64,000 nucleotides of DNA from JAWWPG01 sp033850885 (GCA_033850885.1 JAWWPG010000030.1:20835-84834), one strand, 5' to 3'; positions 1 through 9,035 are shown, numbered from the stretch's first letter. Made by a program: numbers and translations. Notes: a model not told the origin generated them from the sequence alone.

Positions 1-907
1 TACCTCCCCCGTCGCAGGTGACGACCGTCGGGAAACCTGCCGTGCCGGCCACCAGGGCGGCACCGAGGGCTCCGGCAGCAGGTCCCGACAGGACCGTCGT
101 GATCGGTTGCCGCACGACCTCGGCCGCGGACAGCACCCCACCGTTGGACTTCATCACGACAAAAGGCACCGGGGCGCCGGTCGTGGAGCCGCTCGTCACG
201 AAGGTGTCGAGCTGGTCGCGGATCGACGCGACATAGCTGCGAATGCTTGGCTTGACCGCGGCATCCACCAGGGTCGTGACCGCGCGCTCGTACTCCCGGT
301 ATTCCCGGAGGACGTCGGACGAGAGCGAGACGACGGCATCACGGTGGTGCCGCGCCAGCACATCACGCATCATCTCCTCGTGCGCCGGGTTGGCGTAGGA
401 GTGCAGGAAGCAGACGCCGACGGCGCGCACCCCGGCCGCCTTGAGGTACTCCGCCGTCGCGACCGCTGACGCCTCGTCGAACGGCCGGATCTCGCTGCCG
501 TCGTACGCGATCCGTCCCCCGACCCCGCAGACGAGGTCTGCGGGCACGATCCGTGGCGGCTTCACCCAGAAGTAGCTGTTGCCGTACCCGTCGGGGACGG
601 ACTGTCTCGCGATCTCGAGCATCTGGTCGTACCCCTCGGTGGTCACGAAGCCGAGGTTCTCGACCTTGCCCTCGAGAAGGCGGTTCGTCGCGACCGTCGT
701 GCCGTGCGACACCGCCGCCAGCGACTCCGGCCCGGCGCCGAGCATGCCGAGCACCTTCGAGAGCCCTGCCATGAAGCCGACCGAGGGATCGTCCGGTGTG
801 GTCGGCGTCTTCGTGGTGGCGAGATCGCCGGTCTCCTCGTCGACTGCGACGACATCGGTGAACGTGCCGCCGGTGTCGATGCCGACCCGGATCCGGCGGT
901 CACTCAC
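1..907 (-). CDS. hyuA: HyuA-type hydantoinase/oxoprolinase, N-terminal part (cut by window edge)
   Basis: Seen: about 302 residues from a GTG at 907-905 to the window edge, so the C-terminal part lies outside. The N-terminus carries the phosphate-binding motif DTGGTFTD (about residues 10-17). Further on are SHGTTVATNRLLEGK and a glycine-rich SGPAAGALGA stretch, which define the Hydantoinase_A_N and Hydantoinase_A domains. Family knowledge: the alpha subunit of ATP-dependent hydantoinases, 5-oxoprolinases and acetophenone/acetone carboxylases, normally with a HyuB partner. The start overlaps the nitrilase-family stop by 8 nt (GTGAGTGA), so the two are probably translationally coupled. Another in-frame GTG lies at 913-911. 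Inference: it opens a cyclic ureide in the pathway encoded here. The exact substrate cannot be read from the sequence. Confidence 0.88.
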   Translation of the reverse strand, partial: MSDRRIRVGIDTGGTFTDVVAVDEETGDLATTKTPTTPDDPSVGFMAGLSKVLGMLGAGPESLAAVSHGTTVATNRLLEGKVENLGFVTTEGYDQMLEIARQSVPDGYGNSYFWVKPPRIVPADLVCGVGGRIAYDGSEIRPFDEASAVATAEYLKAAGVRAVGVCFLHSYANPAHEEMMRDVLARHHRDAVVSLSSDVLREYREYERAVTTLVDAAVKPSIRSYVASIRDQLDTFVTSGSTTGAPVPFVVMKSNGGVLSAAEVVRQPITTVLSGPAAGALGAALVAGTAGFPTVVTCDGGG

Positions 908-1820
908 CCGCACTACCTGCGCGGTGGTAGGGGAACCTGGTCTGCCCTGGCCCGATCAGGGTCTCGCGGTGCTTCGCCAGCAGGTCGAGGTTCCGGTCGG
1001 CGAGGTGGTCGAACCCCTGGTTGACGCTGCTGCCCGGGGTGAGCGACTGCATCGCGACCTCGGGGTCGAGGCGAGCGGTCACCCACTGCTCGTACGACGA
1101 CCCCCGGGCCACCACCTCTGCGACCGGTGTGACGATCATCGAGTTGCCGAAGTAGATGAGGCCTTCGGGGTCGATGCCGGTCGCGTTGCTGCCGACCACG
1201 AACACGTGGTTGTCGTAGGCTCGTGCCCGGTTCGTGAGCTCCCAGATGTCCGCGCTGCGCAGCAGTGCCGACGGACGCGCCAGCAGCTCCGCACCTTGGA
1301 GCGCGCAGATCCGGGAAAGCTCGGGGAAGTCCCCGTCGAAGCAGATGATCAGCCCGATCGCGCCCAGCTCGGTTTCGACGACGCGTACGTCGTCACCGGG
1401 AGTGACCCAGCCGCCGCCGGAGACGATCTCCGTGCAGTAGGGATGGGTCTTGTGGTAGCTGCCAAGCACGTCGCCGTTCGGTCCGACCAGCACGGCGCTG
1501 TTAAAGACGATGCCAGGCTCCGGACCACGCTCGTAGGTGCCGTACACGAGGTGGACCCCGAGCTGCTCCGCGGCCGCGTGCAGCGGTTCCGTCACGTGAC
1601 CGGGGATGGTGTCAACGAGGTGCCACAGGTCCACGGCCGAGCGACCCGGCGAGAACCCCGTGGTGCAGGTTTCCGGCAGCACGACGAGCTCCGCCCCGGT
1701 CTCGTCGACGCATCGGTGCAGCCATTCGACGGCGTGCGCCACGTTGACCTGGATCGTCTCCTGGGTGAGTGCGGCAGCCACCGGCTGCACCTGCAGGGCC
1801 GCTGCGGTGAACGCTCGCAT
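900..1820 (-). CDS. Nitrilase-superfamily carbon-nitrogen hydrolase
   Basis: A 306-residue protein with the complete Glu-Lys-Cys triad of the carbon-nitrogen hydrolase fold: Glu50 in VVLPETCTTGF, Lys124 in SYHKTHPY and Cys160 in IICFDGDFPE. These enzymes hydrolyse amides, nitriles or N-carbamoyl groups in the cytoplasm. It is 30 nt downstream of the CoxG-like gene and overlaps hyuA by 8 nt, so it belongs to the regulator-coxG-amidase-hyuA transcript. Inference: beside a hydantoinase it may cleave the N-carbamoyl or amide product of ring opening. The specificity (N-carbamoyl amino acid, ureidopropionate, oxamate-like amide) cannot be decided from motifs. Confidence 0.87.
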   Translation of the reverse strand: MRAFTAAALQVQPVAAALTQETIQVNVAHAVEWLHRCVDETGAELVVLPETCTTGFSPGRSAVDLWHLVDTIPGHVTEPLHAAAEQLGVHLVYGTYERGPEPGIVFNSAVLVGPNGDVLGSYHKTHPYCTEIVSGGGWVTPGDDVRVVETELGAIGLIICFDGDFPELSRICALQGAELLARPSALLRSADIWELTNRARAYDNHVFVVGSNATGIDPEGLIYFGNSMIVTPVAEVVARGSSYEQWVTARLDPEVAMQSLTPGSSVNQGFDHLADRNLDLLAKHRETLIGPGQTRFPYHRAGSAGE

Positions 1821-1850
1821 CCGTCGCTCCGTGGTCTCGTTCGGTCTCGG

Positions 1851-2516
1851 TCAGGTACGTCGGCGACCGGCCAGCCAGCCACCGACCAGCGCACCGAGCA
1901 GCGCCGCGGCGGCGCCGACCACGGCTCCACTGCGGAACGACGCGGCCCCACCACCGGCCGCGGCGCCCACGGCTGATCGCGGCGGGTGGTAGACGGCGCC
2001 TGCCGTCGGCGACGGGGTCGAGGTCGGCGTACCCGATCCCACCCCCGCCGGCTGACCCGGATCGGGCTCAGCCGCTGTCGGGGCCAGGGCGTCGTCGACG
2101 GCGGCGAAGAACTCGGCGGCGGTCTTCTTCGCGACCCCGGTGATCATCCGCTGGCCGACTCCCCCGATCATGCCGCCGACCACCGCGTCGGCGTCATAGG
2201 TCAGAGCAGTCGACGCCCCGTCGCCGTCCTCGAGCCGCACCAGCACCTCAGCCCTGAGCGTGCCGGGTGCGCCAGCGCCGGACGCGTGCAGGACGAAGCT
2301 GTCGGGATGCTGCTTGTCACCGAGGCGGACCTCACCCTGGTAGGTCCCCTTGATCGAACCCACCCCGGCTGACACCGTCATCGCGTAGACGTCCTCGCCC
2401 ACCGCCTCGAGGCGCTCGCAGCCCGGGATCGTGGCCACCAGCACGGCCGGGTCGTTGAGGGCCTCCCACACGTCGGCACGGGACGCGTGCAAGGTGGCGG
2501 TGCCCGAGATCTTCAC
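1851..2516 (-). CDS. coxG: CoxG-like SRPBCC protein with C-terminal membrane anchor
   Basis: A 221-residue protein. Residues 1-145 match the CoxG (carbon monoxide dehydrogenase subunit G) family of the SRPBCC/START fold: N-terminal MKISGTATLHAS, then AVGEDVYAMTVSAGVGSIKG, and a GGMIGGVGQRMI segment. A proline/threonine-rich linker follows. A single C-terminal hydrophobic helix (about residues 192-214) ends in GRRRT, so it is probably tethered to the inner face of the membrane. Family knowledge: CoxG recruits molybdenum hydroxylases of the CO-dehydrogenase family to the membrane, and related proteins help maturation. The Mo-hydroxylase genes it would serve are at 9.2-13 kb. It follows the ROK regulator by 51 nt in the same direction. 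Confidence 0.85.
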   Translation of the reverse strand: MKISGTATLHASRADVWEALNDPAVLVATIPGCERLEAVGEDVYAMTVSAGVGSIKGTYQGEVRLGDKQHPDSFVLHASGAGAPGTLRAEVLVRLEDGDGASTALTYDADAVVGGMIGGVGQRMITGVAKKTAAEFFAAVDDALAPTAAEPDPGQPAGVGSGTPTSTPSPTAGAVYHPPRSAVGAAAGGGAASFRSGAVVGAAAALLGALVGGWLAGRRRT

Positions 2517-2567
2517 GTGCCTCCTCCCGACGTGTCACCGGCGACGAGCCGTCGGACCGACCCTATG

Positions 2568-3755
2568 TCAGGGCAGCACGGGCTGGACACTGTCGAGCGC
2601 CAGCAGCAGCGCGCCCACCACCGACGTCCGGTCGCCGAGGAGGGCGGTGCGCAGCTCGACCGTGGTCCCCAGCGAGCCGAGCGCATGGCGGCGGAGGCCG
2701 GCCCGGATGGCGTCCAGCAGCATGTCGCCGGCCTGCGCCAGGTCGCCGCCGACCACGAAGCAGGTGGGGTTGAGCAGGTTCGCCACCATGGCCATCCCCC
2801 AGCCGAGCTGACGACCGGCGTCCTCGATGACCCGCCGGGACGCGGTGTCGGCAACGCGGGCGGAGGCGACGATCTCCGCGAAGGTTGCGTTCGGGTGTTG
2901 AACGGCGAGCAGCTCCTTCAACGTCGTCACGCTGGTATACGCCTCGAGGCAGCCACGGTTGCCGCAGCGGCAGACCGGCCCCGCCTCGTTCAGCGTGAGG
3001 TGCCCGATCTCGCCCGCCGTACCCTCACCGCCCCGGAACAGGCGGTCGTCGATGACGATCCCGGCACCGACGCCCGACGAGACCTTGAGGTAGACCATGC
3101 ACGAGTGACCGACGCCCGCACCGAGACGGTGCTCGGCGAGCGCGCCGAGGTTGGCGTCGTTGTCGATGATCACCGGCCTGCCGAGCCGCTCCGACGCAAC
3201 CGCCTGCGCCTTCACCCCGACCCACCCCGGAAGGATCGACGATGAGGCGACCAGCCCGTCAGCCCCGATCGGGGCGGGCAGCCCGAGCCCGATCGCGAGC
3301 ACGCTCGCCGGCAGCACCGCGAGGGCGTCGAGGAGCTCGTCGCGAAGCTTGATCGCGAGCTCGAGACCCTCCTCGAGGGCATGGCTGGGAGAGATCTCGC
3401 TGCTCGTCTCGGCAAGGATCGAGCCGGAGAGGTCGCCGACCGCGACCCGGACGTGCTGGTGGCCGAAGTCGATCCCCAGCACGAGCCCGGCGCCCCGGGC
3501 GATCCGCACCGACGTACCCCGCCGACCTGCACCGGCCGTGGTCTCCACGAAGCCGACGGCCTGCAGCTCACGGACGATGTTCGACACCGTGGCCGGGGCC
3601 AGCTTGGTGGCTCGGGCGATGTCGGCCTGCGTCACCGGACGGCCCGTCGCGGTCTCCTGCAGAACCTTGATCACGCGGTGCTGGTTGGCCACCCGGAGGG
3701 AGGACGTGGACCCGGGGGACGGCGCTGTGACGTCCTCGACCCATCGCGATGACAT
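2568..3755 (-). CDS. ROK-family transcriptional regulator (NagC/XylR type)
   Basis: About 395 residues. The N-terminus has a winged helix-turn-helix (VTQADIARATKLAPATVSNI). The ROK sugar-kinase-like domain follows, with a VLGIDFGHQHVRVAVGDLSG phosphate-binding segment, IIDNDANLGALAEH, and the zinc-binding ROK signature CRCGNRGCLEAY. The start is uncertain: GTG 3773, ATG 3764 and ATG 3755 are all in frame. I chose 3755 because AGGA sits 8 nt upstream. It is divergent from the ABC transporter operon, with a palindrome between them, and heads the coxG-amidase-hyuA unit. Inference: it is a local repressor of the island responding to a sugar-like or glycosylated ligand. It could also be a global regulator that happens to lie here. 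Confidence 0.9.
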   Translation of the reverse strand: MSSRWVEDVTAPSPGSTSSLRVANQHRVIKVLQETATGRPVTQADIARATKLAPATVSNIVRELQAVGFVETTAGAGRRGTSVRIARGAGLVLGIDFGHQHVRVAVGDLSGSILAETSSEISPSHALEEGLELAIKLRDELLDALAVLPASVLAIGLGLPAPIGADGLVASSSILPGWVGVKAQAVASERLGRPVIIDNDANLGALAEHRLGAGVGHSCMVYLKVSSGVGAGIVIDDRLFRGGEGTAGEIGHLTLNEAGPVCRCGNRGCLEAYTSVTTLKELLAVQHPNATFAEIVASARVADTASRRVIEDAGRQLGWGMAMVANLLNPTCFVVGGDLAQAGDMLLDAIRAGLRRHALGSLGTTVELRTALLGDRTSVVGALLLALDSVQPVLP

Positions 3756-3822
3756 GACGGTCATCCTATGCACCGATCAGCAGAAACGGTCAAGAGTCGA
3801 ACTCATGCGGTATCTGTGGGGT

Positions 3823-3840
3823 CGTTGACGGCAATCAACG
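3823..3840. promoter_or_regulatory. Palindromic operator candidate for the ROK regulator
   Basis: A perfect 6-bp inverted repeat CGTTGA / TCAACG separated by 6 bp lies in the divergent region between the ROK gene and the transporter operon. It ends 8 bp before a possible -35 box. Position and symmetry fit an operator. Binding by the ROK protein is inference. Confidence 0.45.
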
Positions 3841-3848
3841 TCTATCTC

Positions 3849-3878
3849 TTGACGAATCCGGCGGGCACAGAGGACACT
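3849..3878 (+). promoter_or_regulatory. Candidate promoter of the XylFGH-like transporter operon
   Basis: TTGACG at 3849-3854 and GACACT at 3873-3878 with an 18-bp spacer resemble a SigA-type -35/-10 pair. They lie about 100 nt upstream of the TTG start of the binding protein and just after the palindrome at 3823-3840. Confidence 0.35.
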
Positions 3879-3980
3879 CTTCCTGGGATCATGAACTTCG
3901 TCTGGCGAAGACCCATGTCGGGGAACGAACCAGGGCCAACATCGTCGTCTGGCCACGTCCACATCGTTAAGGGGTATGCC

Positions 3981-5207
3981 TTGTTCACGAAGAAGCTCGC
4001 GTTCGTCGCCGTACTGGCGGCCGGTGCACTGACCATGGCCGCGTGCGGCAGCTCCGGCGGCTCTAGCAGCCCTTCGACACCGAAGACGCCACCGAAGAGC
4101 TCATCCGGTGGTGGTGGTGGAGTACCGGCACTGTCCGTGTCCTCGTTCACCCCTGACTACTCCGCAATGGCGAAGCTGAAGGGCCTGGCGGCGCAGGGCA
4201 AGGGCAAGATCGCGGTCATCCTTCCCGACACGACCACCTCGGCGCGCTACACCGAGTTCGACGCGCCCAACCTGACCCAGGCCTTCAAGACCGCCGGGCT
4301 GTCCACGTCCGACTTCTCGATCCAGAACGCACAGGGCAGTGACAGCACGCAGCTGACCGACGCCCAGTCCGCCATCACGTCCGGTGCGGCCGTGCTCATC
4401 ATCGACCCACTCGACTCGGGCGTCGGCGCCAGCATCGAGAGCTACGCCAAGGCGCACGGGGTCCCCGTCATCGACTACGACCGCCTGACCCTCGGTGGTA
4501 GCCGGGGATACTACGTGAGCTTCGACAACGTCGCGGTAGGCAAGCTCATCGGCAACGGGCTGATCTCGTGTGTGAGCGACTGGAACGTCAAGAAGCCGAA
4601 CGTCGTCGTCATGGCGGGTGACCCCACCGACAACAACGCGACGCTGTTCAAGCAGGGGTATGACGAGGTACTGAAGCCCAAGTTCTCCTCCGCGGGGTGG
4701 GTCGAGACCGCCCAGCCCGCCGGCACGTGGGACCCGCCGACGGCTCTGACGGAGTTCCAGCAGGCGTACACCGCGCACAAGACGACGAACGCGGCCCTGG
4801 TGCCGAACGACGAGAACGCTGCACCGATAATCAACTACCTGAAGACACAGCACATCCCCGCGAAGACGTTCCCGATCACGGGACAGGACGCGACGCTCGT
4901 CGGGCTGCAGAACATCCTCACGGGTTACCAGTGCGGGACGGCTTTCAAGCCGTACTACGTCGAGACCCAGGCGGCTGCCGCCCTGGCGATCTACCTGAAC
5001 GCCGGCCAGACCCCGCCCGCCTCGTTGGTGAACGGAAAGGTGGAGGACACGAAGGGGAAGACCGAGGTTCCGTCCGTGGTGCTCACACCAACGTGGGTCA
5101 CCGCCAAGAACATGCAATCCACCGTGATCGCCGGTCACGTCGTCACAGCCAAGCAGCTCTGTGCGGGCTCGTACGCCAAGCTGTGCTCCGCGGATGGGAT
5201 CTCTTGA
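3981..5207 (+). CDS. Sugar ABC transporter substrate-binding lipoprotein (XylF-like)
   Basis: A 408-residue protein from a TTG start with AAGGGG 6 nt upstream. This start gives a clean lipoprotein signal: FTKK, a hydrophobic core, then LTMAAC with Cys as the acylation site, followed by a Ser/Pro/Gly linker. Longer in-frame starts would place the signal peptide internally and are rejected. The mature part is a type 1 periplasmic-binding fold resembling xylose-binding protein: IAVILPDTTTSARYTEFDAP, then VPVIDYDRLTLGG and YYVSFDNVAVGKLIGNGL. It binds its ligand outside the membrane and delivers it to the permease. The stop overlaps the ATPase start (TTGA). Inference: the ligand may be a sugar or a nucleoside/ureide riboside, because the neighbours are N-heterocycle catabolic genes. 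Confidence 0.9.
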   Translation: MFTKKLAFVAVLAAGALTMAACGSSGGSSSPSTPKTPPKSSSGGGGGVPALSVSSFTPDYSAMAKLKGLAAQGKGKIAVILPDTTTSARYTEFDAPNLTQAFKTAGLSTSDFSIQNAQGSDSTQLTDAQSAITSGAAVLIIDPLDSGVGASIESYAKAHGVPVIDYDRLTLGGSRGYYVSFDNVAVGKLIGNGLISCVSDWNVKKPNVVVMAGDPTDNNATLFKQGYDEVLKPKFSSAGWVETAQPAGTWDPPTALTEFQQAYTAHKTTNAALVPNDENAAPIINYLKTQHIPAKTFPITGQDATLVGLQNILTGYQCGTAFKPYYVETQAAAALAIYLNAGQTPPASLVNGKVEDTKGKTEVPSVVLTPTWVTAKNMQSTVIAGHVVTAKQLCAGSYAKLCSADGIS

Positions 5208-6013
5208 GCGACGAGAGTGGTGACGTCCCGCTGCTGCGGCTGCGGGGCGTCACCAAGAGCTTCGGTCCGGTCCAGGCTCTCAGCGGCGTCAACCTGGACC
5301 TCTACCAGGGCCAGGTCACGGCACTCGTCGGCGACAACGGCGCCGGCAAGTCGACGTTGATCAAGGCCATCTCCGGGATCCATCCCACCGACTCCGGAGA
5401 GCTGACCTGGAACGGCGATCCGATCTCGATCCGGAGCCCCGGCGACGCCGCCCACCTCGGGATCGCGACCGTCTACCAGGACCTCGCCCTGTGCGACAAC
5501 CTCGACATCGTCCAGAACATGTTCCTGGGACGTGAGATCGTCCGGTACGGCCTGCTGGACGAGCCGAGCATGGAGAAGACCGCCGGCAAGACGCTGGCCG
5601 ACCTGTCGGTCACGACAGTGAAGTCGATCCGCCAGCTCGTGGAGTCTCTCTCCGGTGGGCAACGGCAGGCGGTCGCGGTCGCCCGCGCCGTCATGTGGGA
5701 CGCCAAGCTGGTCGTCCTCGACGAGCCCACCGCAGCTCTCGGGGTGTCCCAGACCGCGATGGTGCTCGGGCTGATCAAGCGGCTCAGCAGCCAGGGCATC
5801 GCCGTACTCTTCATCTCGCACAACCTCAACGACGTGTTCGAGGTCGCCGACCGCATCGCCGTGCTGAGGCTGGGGAAGCTGGCCGAGGAGGGTCCGCTGT
5901 CCAAGTACGACACCCAGACGGTGGTCCAGCTCATCACGACGGGGACGGCTGCGCGTTCCGGTGAGAACCAGACGACGCCCGTCACGCCGGCACCCGGGAA
6001 GGCTGACCGATGA
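5204..6013 (+). CDS. Sugar ABC transporter ATP-binding protein (XylG-like, single domain)
   Basis: 269 residues from a TTG that overlaps the stop of the binding protein by 4 nt (TTGA). It has a Walker A GDNGAGKST, signature LSGGQRQ, Walker B LVVLDEPTAALG and a switch His in FISHNLND. It has one nucleotide-binding domain, about half the usual length of RbsA/XylG importers, and so probably works as a homodimer. Single-domain versions are known in this carbohydrate-importer class. It energises the transporter at the cytoplasmic face. Its stop overlaps the permease start (ATGA). Confidence 0.92.
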   Translation: MSDESGDVPLLRLRGVTKSFGPVQALSGVNLDLYQGQVTALVGDNGAGKSTLIKAISGIHPTDSGELTWNGDPISIRSPGDAAHLGIATVYQDLALCDNLDIVQNMFLGREIVRYGLLDEPSMEKTAGKTLADLSVTTVKSIRQLVESLSGGQRQAVAVARAVMWDAKLVVLDEPTAALGVSQTAMVLGLIKRLSSQGIAVLFISHNLNDVFEVADRIAVLRLGKLAEEGPLSKYDTQTVVQLITTGTAARSGENQTTPVTPAPGKADR

Positions 6014-7326
6014 CATCGAGCTCGACAACCCCCAGGCCGGCGCCGGACGACGAGGGCTCCGAGACCCTCGCGGTCAGCTCCCCCTCTTCTCTGGCCGCAC
6101 AGTCGGACACCCTCGCCGAGTCGTTCGGCGATTACGTCAGCGCTCAGATCAAGCGAATCAAGAACGGCGAGAGCGGGATCCTGCCGGTCCTCATCGGGCT
6201 GATCGTCATCATCGTCGTTTTCCAGGCCAAGAACTCAGAGTTCCTCTCGGCCGGGAACATCGTGAACCTTCTCGTCCAGGGTGCGACTTTCGTACTGCTC
6301 GGCATGGCCGAGGCCTTCGTGTTGTTGCTCGGGGAGATCGACCTGTCGATCGGGTTCGTCGCAGCCTGCGGTGCGGCCATCACCGTCGGGCTCTCGGCCC
6401 CGCCGCACAACGTGTCGTGGCCGATCGCGGTCATCGCCGGTCTCGCGGCGGCCGCGGCTTTCGGGACCCTGCAAGGGCTGTTGATCACGCAGCTGCGACT
6501 ACCTTCCTTCGTGGTCACCCTGGCGGGCCTGCTCTTCGGGCAGGGGGCGCTCCTCTTCCTGATCGACAAGTTCGGTGGCACCAGCGCAGGGGGGACGATC
6601 GCCATCACGAACGACGTCCTCAACAAGCTCGTCTACGGCAACCTGGGGGTCACGACCGGCTGGGTGCTGCTCGCGATCGCCCTCATCCTGACCGCCGCGC
6701 TGATGGTGTTTCGCAACGTGCGGCGGCGTGGGTCGGGGCTCGCGGCCCCTCCGTTGGCTCTGACGATCGCCAAGATCGTCGTACTGGCCGTCGCGGGTAT
6801 CGTCCTGGTCGCGGTCTGCAACCACAACCGTGGACTGACCGTACCGCTCAAAGGCGTGCCCTGGGTCGTCCCGATCGTGCTGGTGATCCTGGCGGGCTGG
6901 ACGTTCCTGCTCAGCCGGACCAGCTTCGGTCGCTACATCTACGCGATCGGTGGCAATTCAGAGGCCGCCCGCCGGGCCGGTATCCACGTCAACCTGATTC
7001 GGGTGCTCGCCTTCACGCTCACCGGCTTGACGGCGGGAGCGGGCGGCATCATCTACGCGTCGCGGCTCGGTTCGATCTCGGCGAACGTCGACGGCGGGCA
7101 GCTGGTGCTGTACGCGGTCGCCGCCGCGGTGATCGGGGGAACCAGCCTGTTCGGGGGCCGAGGGAAGATGCTGCACGCGCTTCTCGGCGGGCTCGTCATC
7201 GCCACGATCTACAACGGCACGATCCTCATCGGTCTGAGTGCAGCCACCCAGTTCATGGTGACGGCCCTCGTCCTTCTGGGTGCGGTGACCGTCGACGCGA
7301 TCGCCCGCCGCGGTCGCAGCGCCTGA
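6010..7326 (+). CDS. Sugar ABC transporter permease (XylH-like)
   Basis: 438 residues. A hydrophilic N-terminal tail of about 50 residues is followed by some ten hydrophobic helices. It includes the BPD_transp_2 segments LLGEIDLSIGFVAACGAAIT and GGNSEAARRAGI and the conserved GGTSLFGGRGKM. This is the membrane channel of the carbohydrate-importer class (CUT2). The ATG overlaps the ATPase stop by 4 nt, so the three genes form one translationally coupled operon. The length and the insertion around residues 235-280 fit the XylH branch rather than RbsC. Confidence 0.91.
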   Translation: MTSSSTTPRPAPDDEGSETLAVSSPSSLAAQSDTLAESFGDYVSAQIKRIKNGESGILPVLIGLIVIIVVFQAKNSEFLSAGNIVNLLVQGATFVLLGMAEAFVLLLGEIDLSIGFVAACGAAITVGLSAPPHNVSWPIAVIAGLAAAAAFGTLQGLLITQLRLPSFVVTLAGLLFGQGALLFLIDKFGGTSAGGTIAITNDVLNKLVYGNLGVTTGWVLLAIALILTAALMVFRNVRRRGSGLAAPPLALTIAKIVVLAVAGIVLVAVCNHNRGLTVPLKGVPWVVPIVLVILAGWTFLLSRTSFGRYIYAIGGNSEAARRAGIHVNLIRVLAFTLTGLTAGAGGIIYASRLGSISANVDGGQLVLYAVAAAVIGGTSLFGGRGKMLHALLGGLVIATIYNGTILIGLSAATQFMVTALVLLGAVTVDAIARRGRSA

Positions 7327-7387
7327 CTCTCGGGCACGCGGAAAGGGGCGCGCGAAAGGGTCGGCGGTCGGTTCTAGTCTGGCGGCC

Positions 7388-7729
7388 GTGGTCACGATCG
7401 ACGACGTGCGCGCGCTGGCCCTGAGCCTGCCGCGCAGCTACGAGGCCCTGGTGCGGGACCGGGTGAAGTTCCGCGTCGGGCGGATCGTCTACCTCGCGTT
7501 CTCCCGCGACGAGCAGCAAATGGGCTTCGGCTTCCCCAAGGAGGAGCGGGCCCAGCTGGTCGCCTCCGACCCCGCGAAGTTCCTGATGCCGGCGAAGTCG
7601 GACCTGCGGTACCACTGGGCCGAGGTCAGGCTCGACGCGATCGACGAGGCGGAGATGCGCGAGCTGGTTGTCGACGCCTGGCGGATGGTGGTGCCGAAGA
7701 GCGTTGCCCTTGCCCACCTCGGCCCCTGA
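7388..7729 (+). CDS. MmcQ/YjbR-family protein
   Basis: A 113-residue protein starting at GTG 7388. It matches the MmcQ/YjbR (CyaY-like fold, double-wing DNA-binding) family: VRALALSLPRSYEALVRD at the N-terminus, FGFPKEERAQLVASDPAKF in the middle and WVEV-like WAEVRLDAI toward the end. The usual family length is 110-125, so it looks complete. The molecular role of the family is not established. It is 61 nt downstream of the permease stop and may be read from the same transcript, but no functional link is apparent. Confidence 0.8.
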   Translation: MVTIDDVRALALSLPRSYEALVRDRVKFRVGRIVYLAFSRDEQQMGFGFPKEERAQLVASDPAKFLMPAKSDLRYHWAEVRLDAIDEAEMRELVVDAWRMVVPKSVALAHLGP

Positions 7730-7790
7730 CCCCTTCCCCTTCCCGCTCCCCTCTCCCCCGCTCCCTAAATCGGCACGCCTTTCGAGTGGC

Positions 7791-7876
7791 GTTTGGGTGG
7801 TGCACCACTCAGGTTGCCCTCAAGCCACTCAAATCTGGGTGGCTTGAGGAGGGTTTGAGTGGTGCACCACTCAAAC
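7791..7876. repeat. 86-bp composite palindrome, copy 1
   Basis: It contains an exact 24-bp palindrome at 7853-7876 (arms GTTTGAGTGGTG / CACCACTCAAAC) and a near-copy at 7791-7814. A central hairpin (CCTCAAGCCAC / GTGGCTTGAGG) lies between them. The reverse complement of this element recurs at 9036-9121, so the two copies bracket the AbiEi-like gene as long inverted repeats. Confidence 0.85.
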
Positions 7877-7993
7877 ATGCGACCGTCGATGAGGCCGGCC
7901 CTCAACCAATGCGGTTCATCCACAGGCCGTACGCCGTCCACAGGCGGACCCGGACGACCAGCAAAAAACGCCTCCTCAGTTCAGACTCGGCGC

Positions 7994-8998
7994 ATGAACG
8001 GACCTCTCCAGGAGATCATGGACCGCCAGGGCGGGATCTTCGCGCGCCACCAAGCCCTCAATGCCGGTTGCAGCGAAAGGGAGTTCGCGTGGCTCACCCG
8101 AGAGCGGGGTGGTCCCTGGACCCGGATCCGATACGGCGTCTATACGGAACGAGCCAGTTGGGAGTCAAAGCCGTCTGAAGCACGAGCTGCCATGCTCGAT
8201 CGGGCCGCCCTCCTGGTGTGCGACGAAGGCACCGTGTTGAGCCACTCATCGGCCGCGCGCTTGCTCGGCCTCCCCTTGTATAGTGCGGACGACGGCCTCG
8301 CGCACGTTACTCGGCTGCGCTTTCATGATCGTCACCTGACCAGAACGCGAGCCGGCATCAAGCATCATTGCGGCCGGCTGGACGACAGTGAGATCACGTG
8401 GGTGGATGACCTACCGGTGACGACGGCCGAGAGGACAGTCTTGGATGTCGCATCCGAGTTCGGGTATGCAAGCGGCCTCGTGATCGCCGACGCGGCACTG
8501 CACAGACATGTTACGCGTGACCAGCTGACGAGCGCCCTGACCCGCTATCCGTATGACGTGCACGTGCGACTGCGCGCGACCGTCGTATCAGACGCAGACG
8601 GCCGGGCCGAGACACCGATCGAGTCGTTGGGGCGAGCCCTACTCAAAGACATGGGCATCGAGGATGTACGGCCGCAGCATGAGGTCGTTCTCGGCGACGG
8701 GACCAAGGTCTTCGTCGACCTGTACTCAGCGCGGCTCCATCACTGCTTCGAGTGCGATGGACGACTCAAGTACCGGACCCAGGTGAATCTGCGAGGCGAC
8801 GAGGTCGATGCCGACCAGATCGTCTGGGACGAGAAGATGCGCGAGGACGCCCTCCGCGGTGCAGGTTTCGGAGTGAGTCGCATCGTGTGGAAAGACACCA
8901 TGCCTGACGCCTTCAGTCGCGCAAGCGCACGGCTCTGGCGCGAGATCCGATTGCAGGACGCAGCGCGAATGCGATCAGGGGCACCCCGCTCCGCGTAG
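7994..8998 (+). CDS. AbiEi-type antitoxin / DUF559-like endonuclease-fold protein
   Basis: 334 residues from ATG 7994. Residues 8-50 form the AbiEi-like winged-helix domain (GGIFARHQALNAGC, then WTRIRYGVYT). The C-terminal third resembles the DUF559/Vsr-like nuclease fold: PIESLGRALLKDMGI, FVDLYSARLHHCFECDGRLKY, EKMREDALRGAGF and a terminal RIVWKD. The acidic residues and Lys of a PD-(D/E)XK-like site appear to be present. Such proteins are common and patchily distributed in actinobacteria, and their function is unproven. No AbiEii-type toxin is adjacent. GC is lower than in the neighbours, and two 86-bp inverted palindromes flank the gene, so transfer as a unit is plausible. Confidence 0.75.
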   Translation: MNGPLQEIMDRQGGIFARHQALNAGCSEREFAWLTRERGGPWTRIRYGVYTERASWESKPSEARAAMLDRAALLVCDEGTVLSHSSAARLLGLPLYSADDGLAHVTRLRFHDRHLTRTRAGIKHHCGRLDDSEITWVDDLPVTTAERTVLDVASEFGYASGLVIADAALHRHVTRDQLTSALTRYPYDVHVRLRATVVSDADGRAETPIESLGRALLKDMGIEDVRPQHEVVLGDGTKVFVDLYSARLHHCFECDGRLKYRTQVNLRGDEVDADQIVWDEKMREDALRGAGFGVSRIVWKDTMPDAFSRASARLWREIRLQDAARMRSGAPRSA

Positions 8999-9035
8999 TC
9001 CACCAGCGACATCCCAGGGGGCCCCGCCCCTCCGC

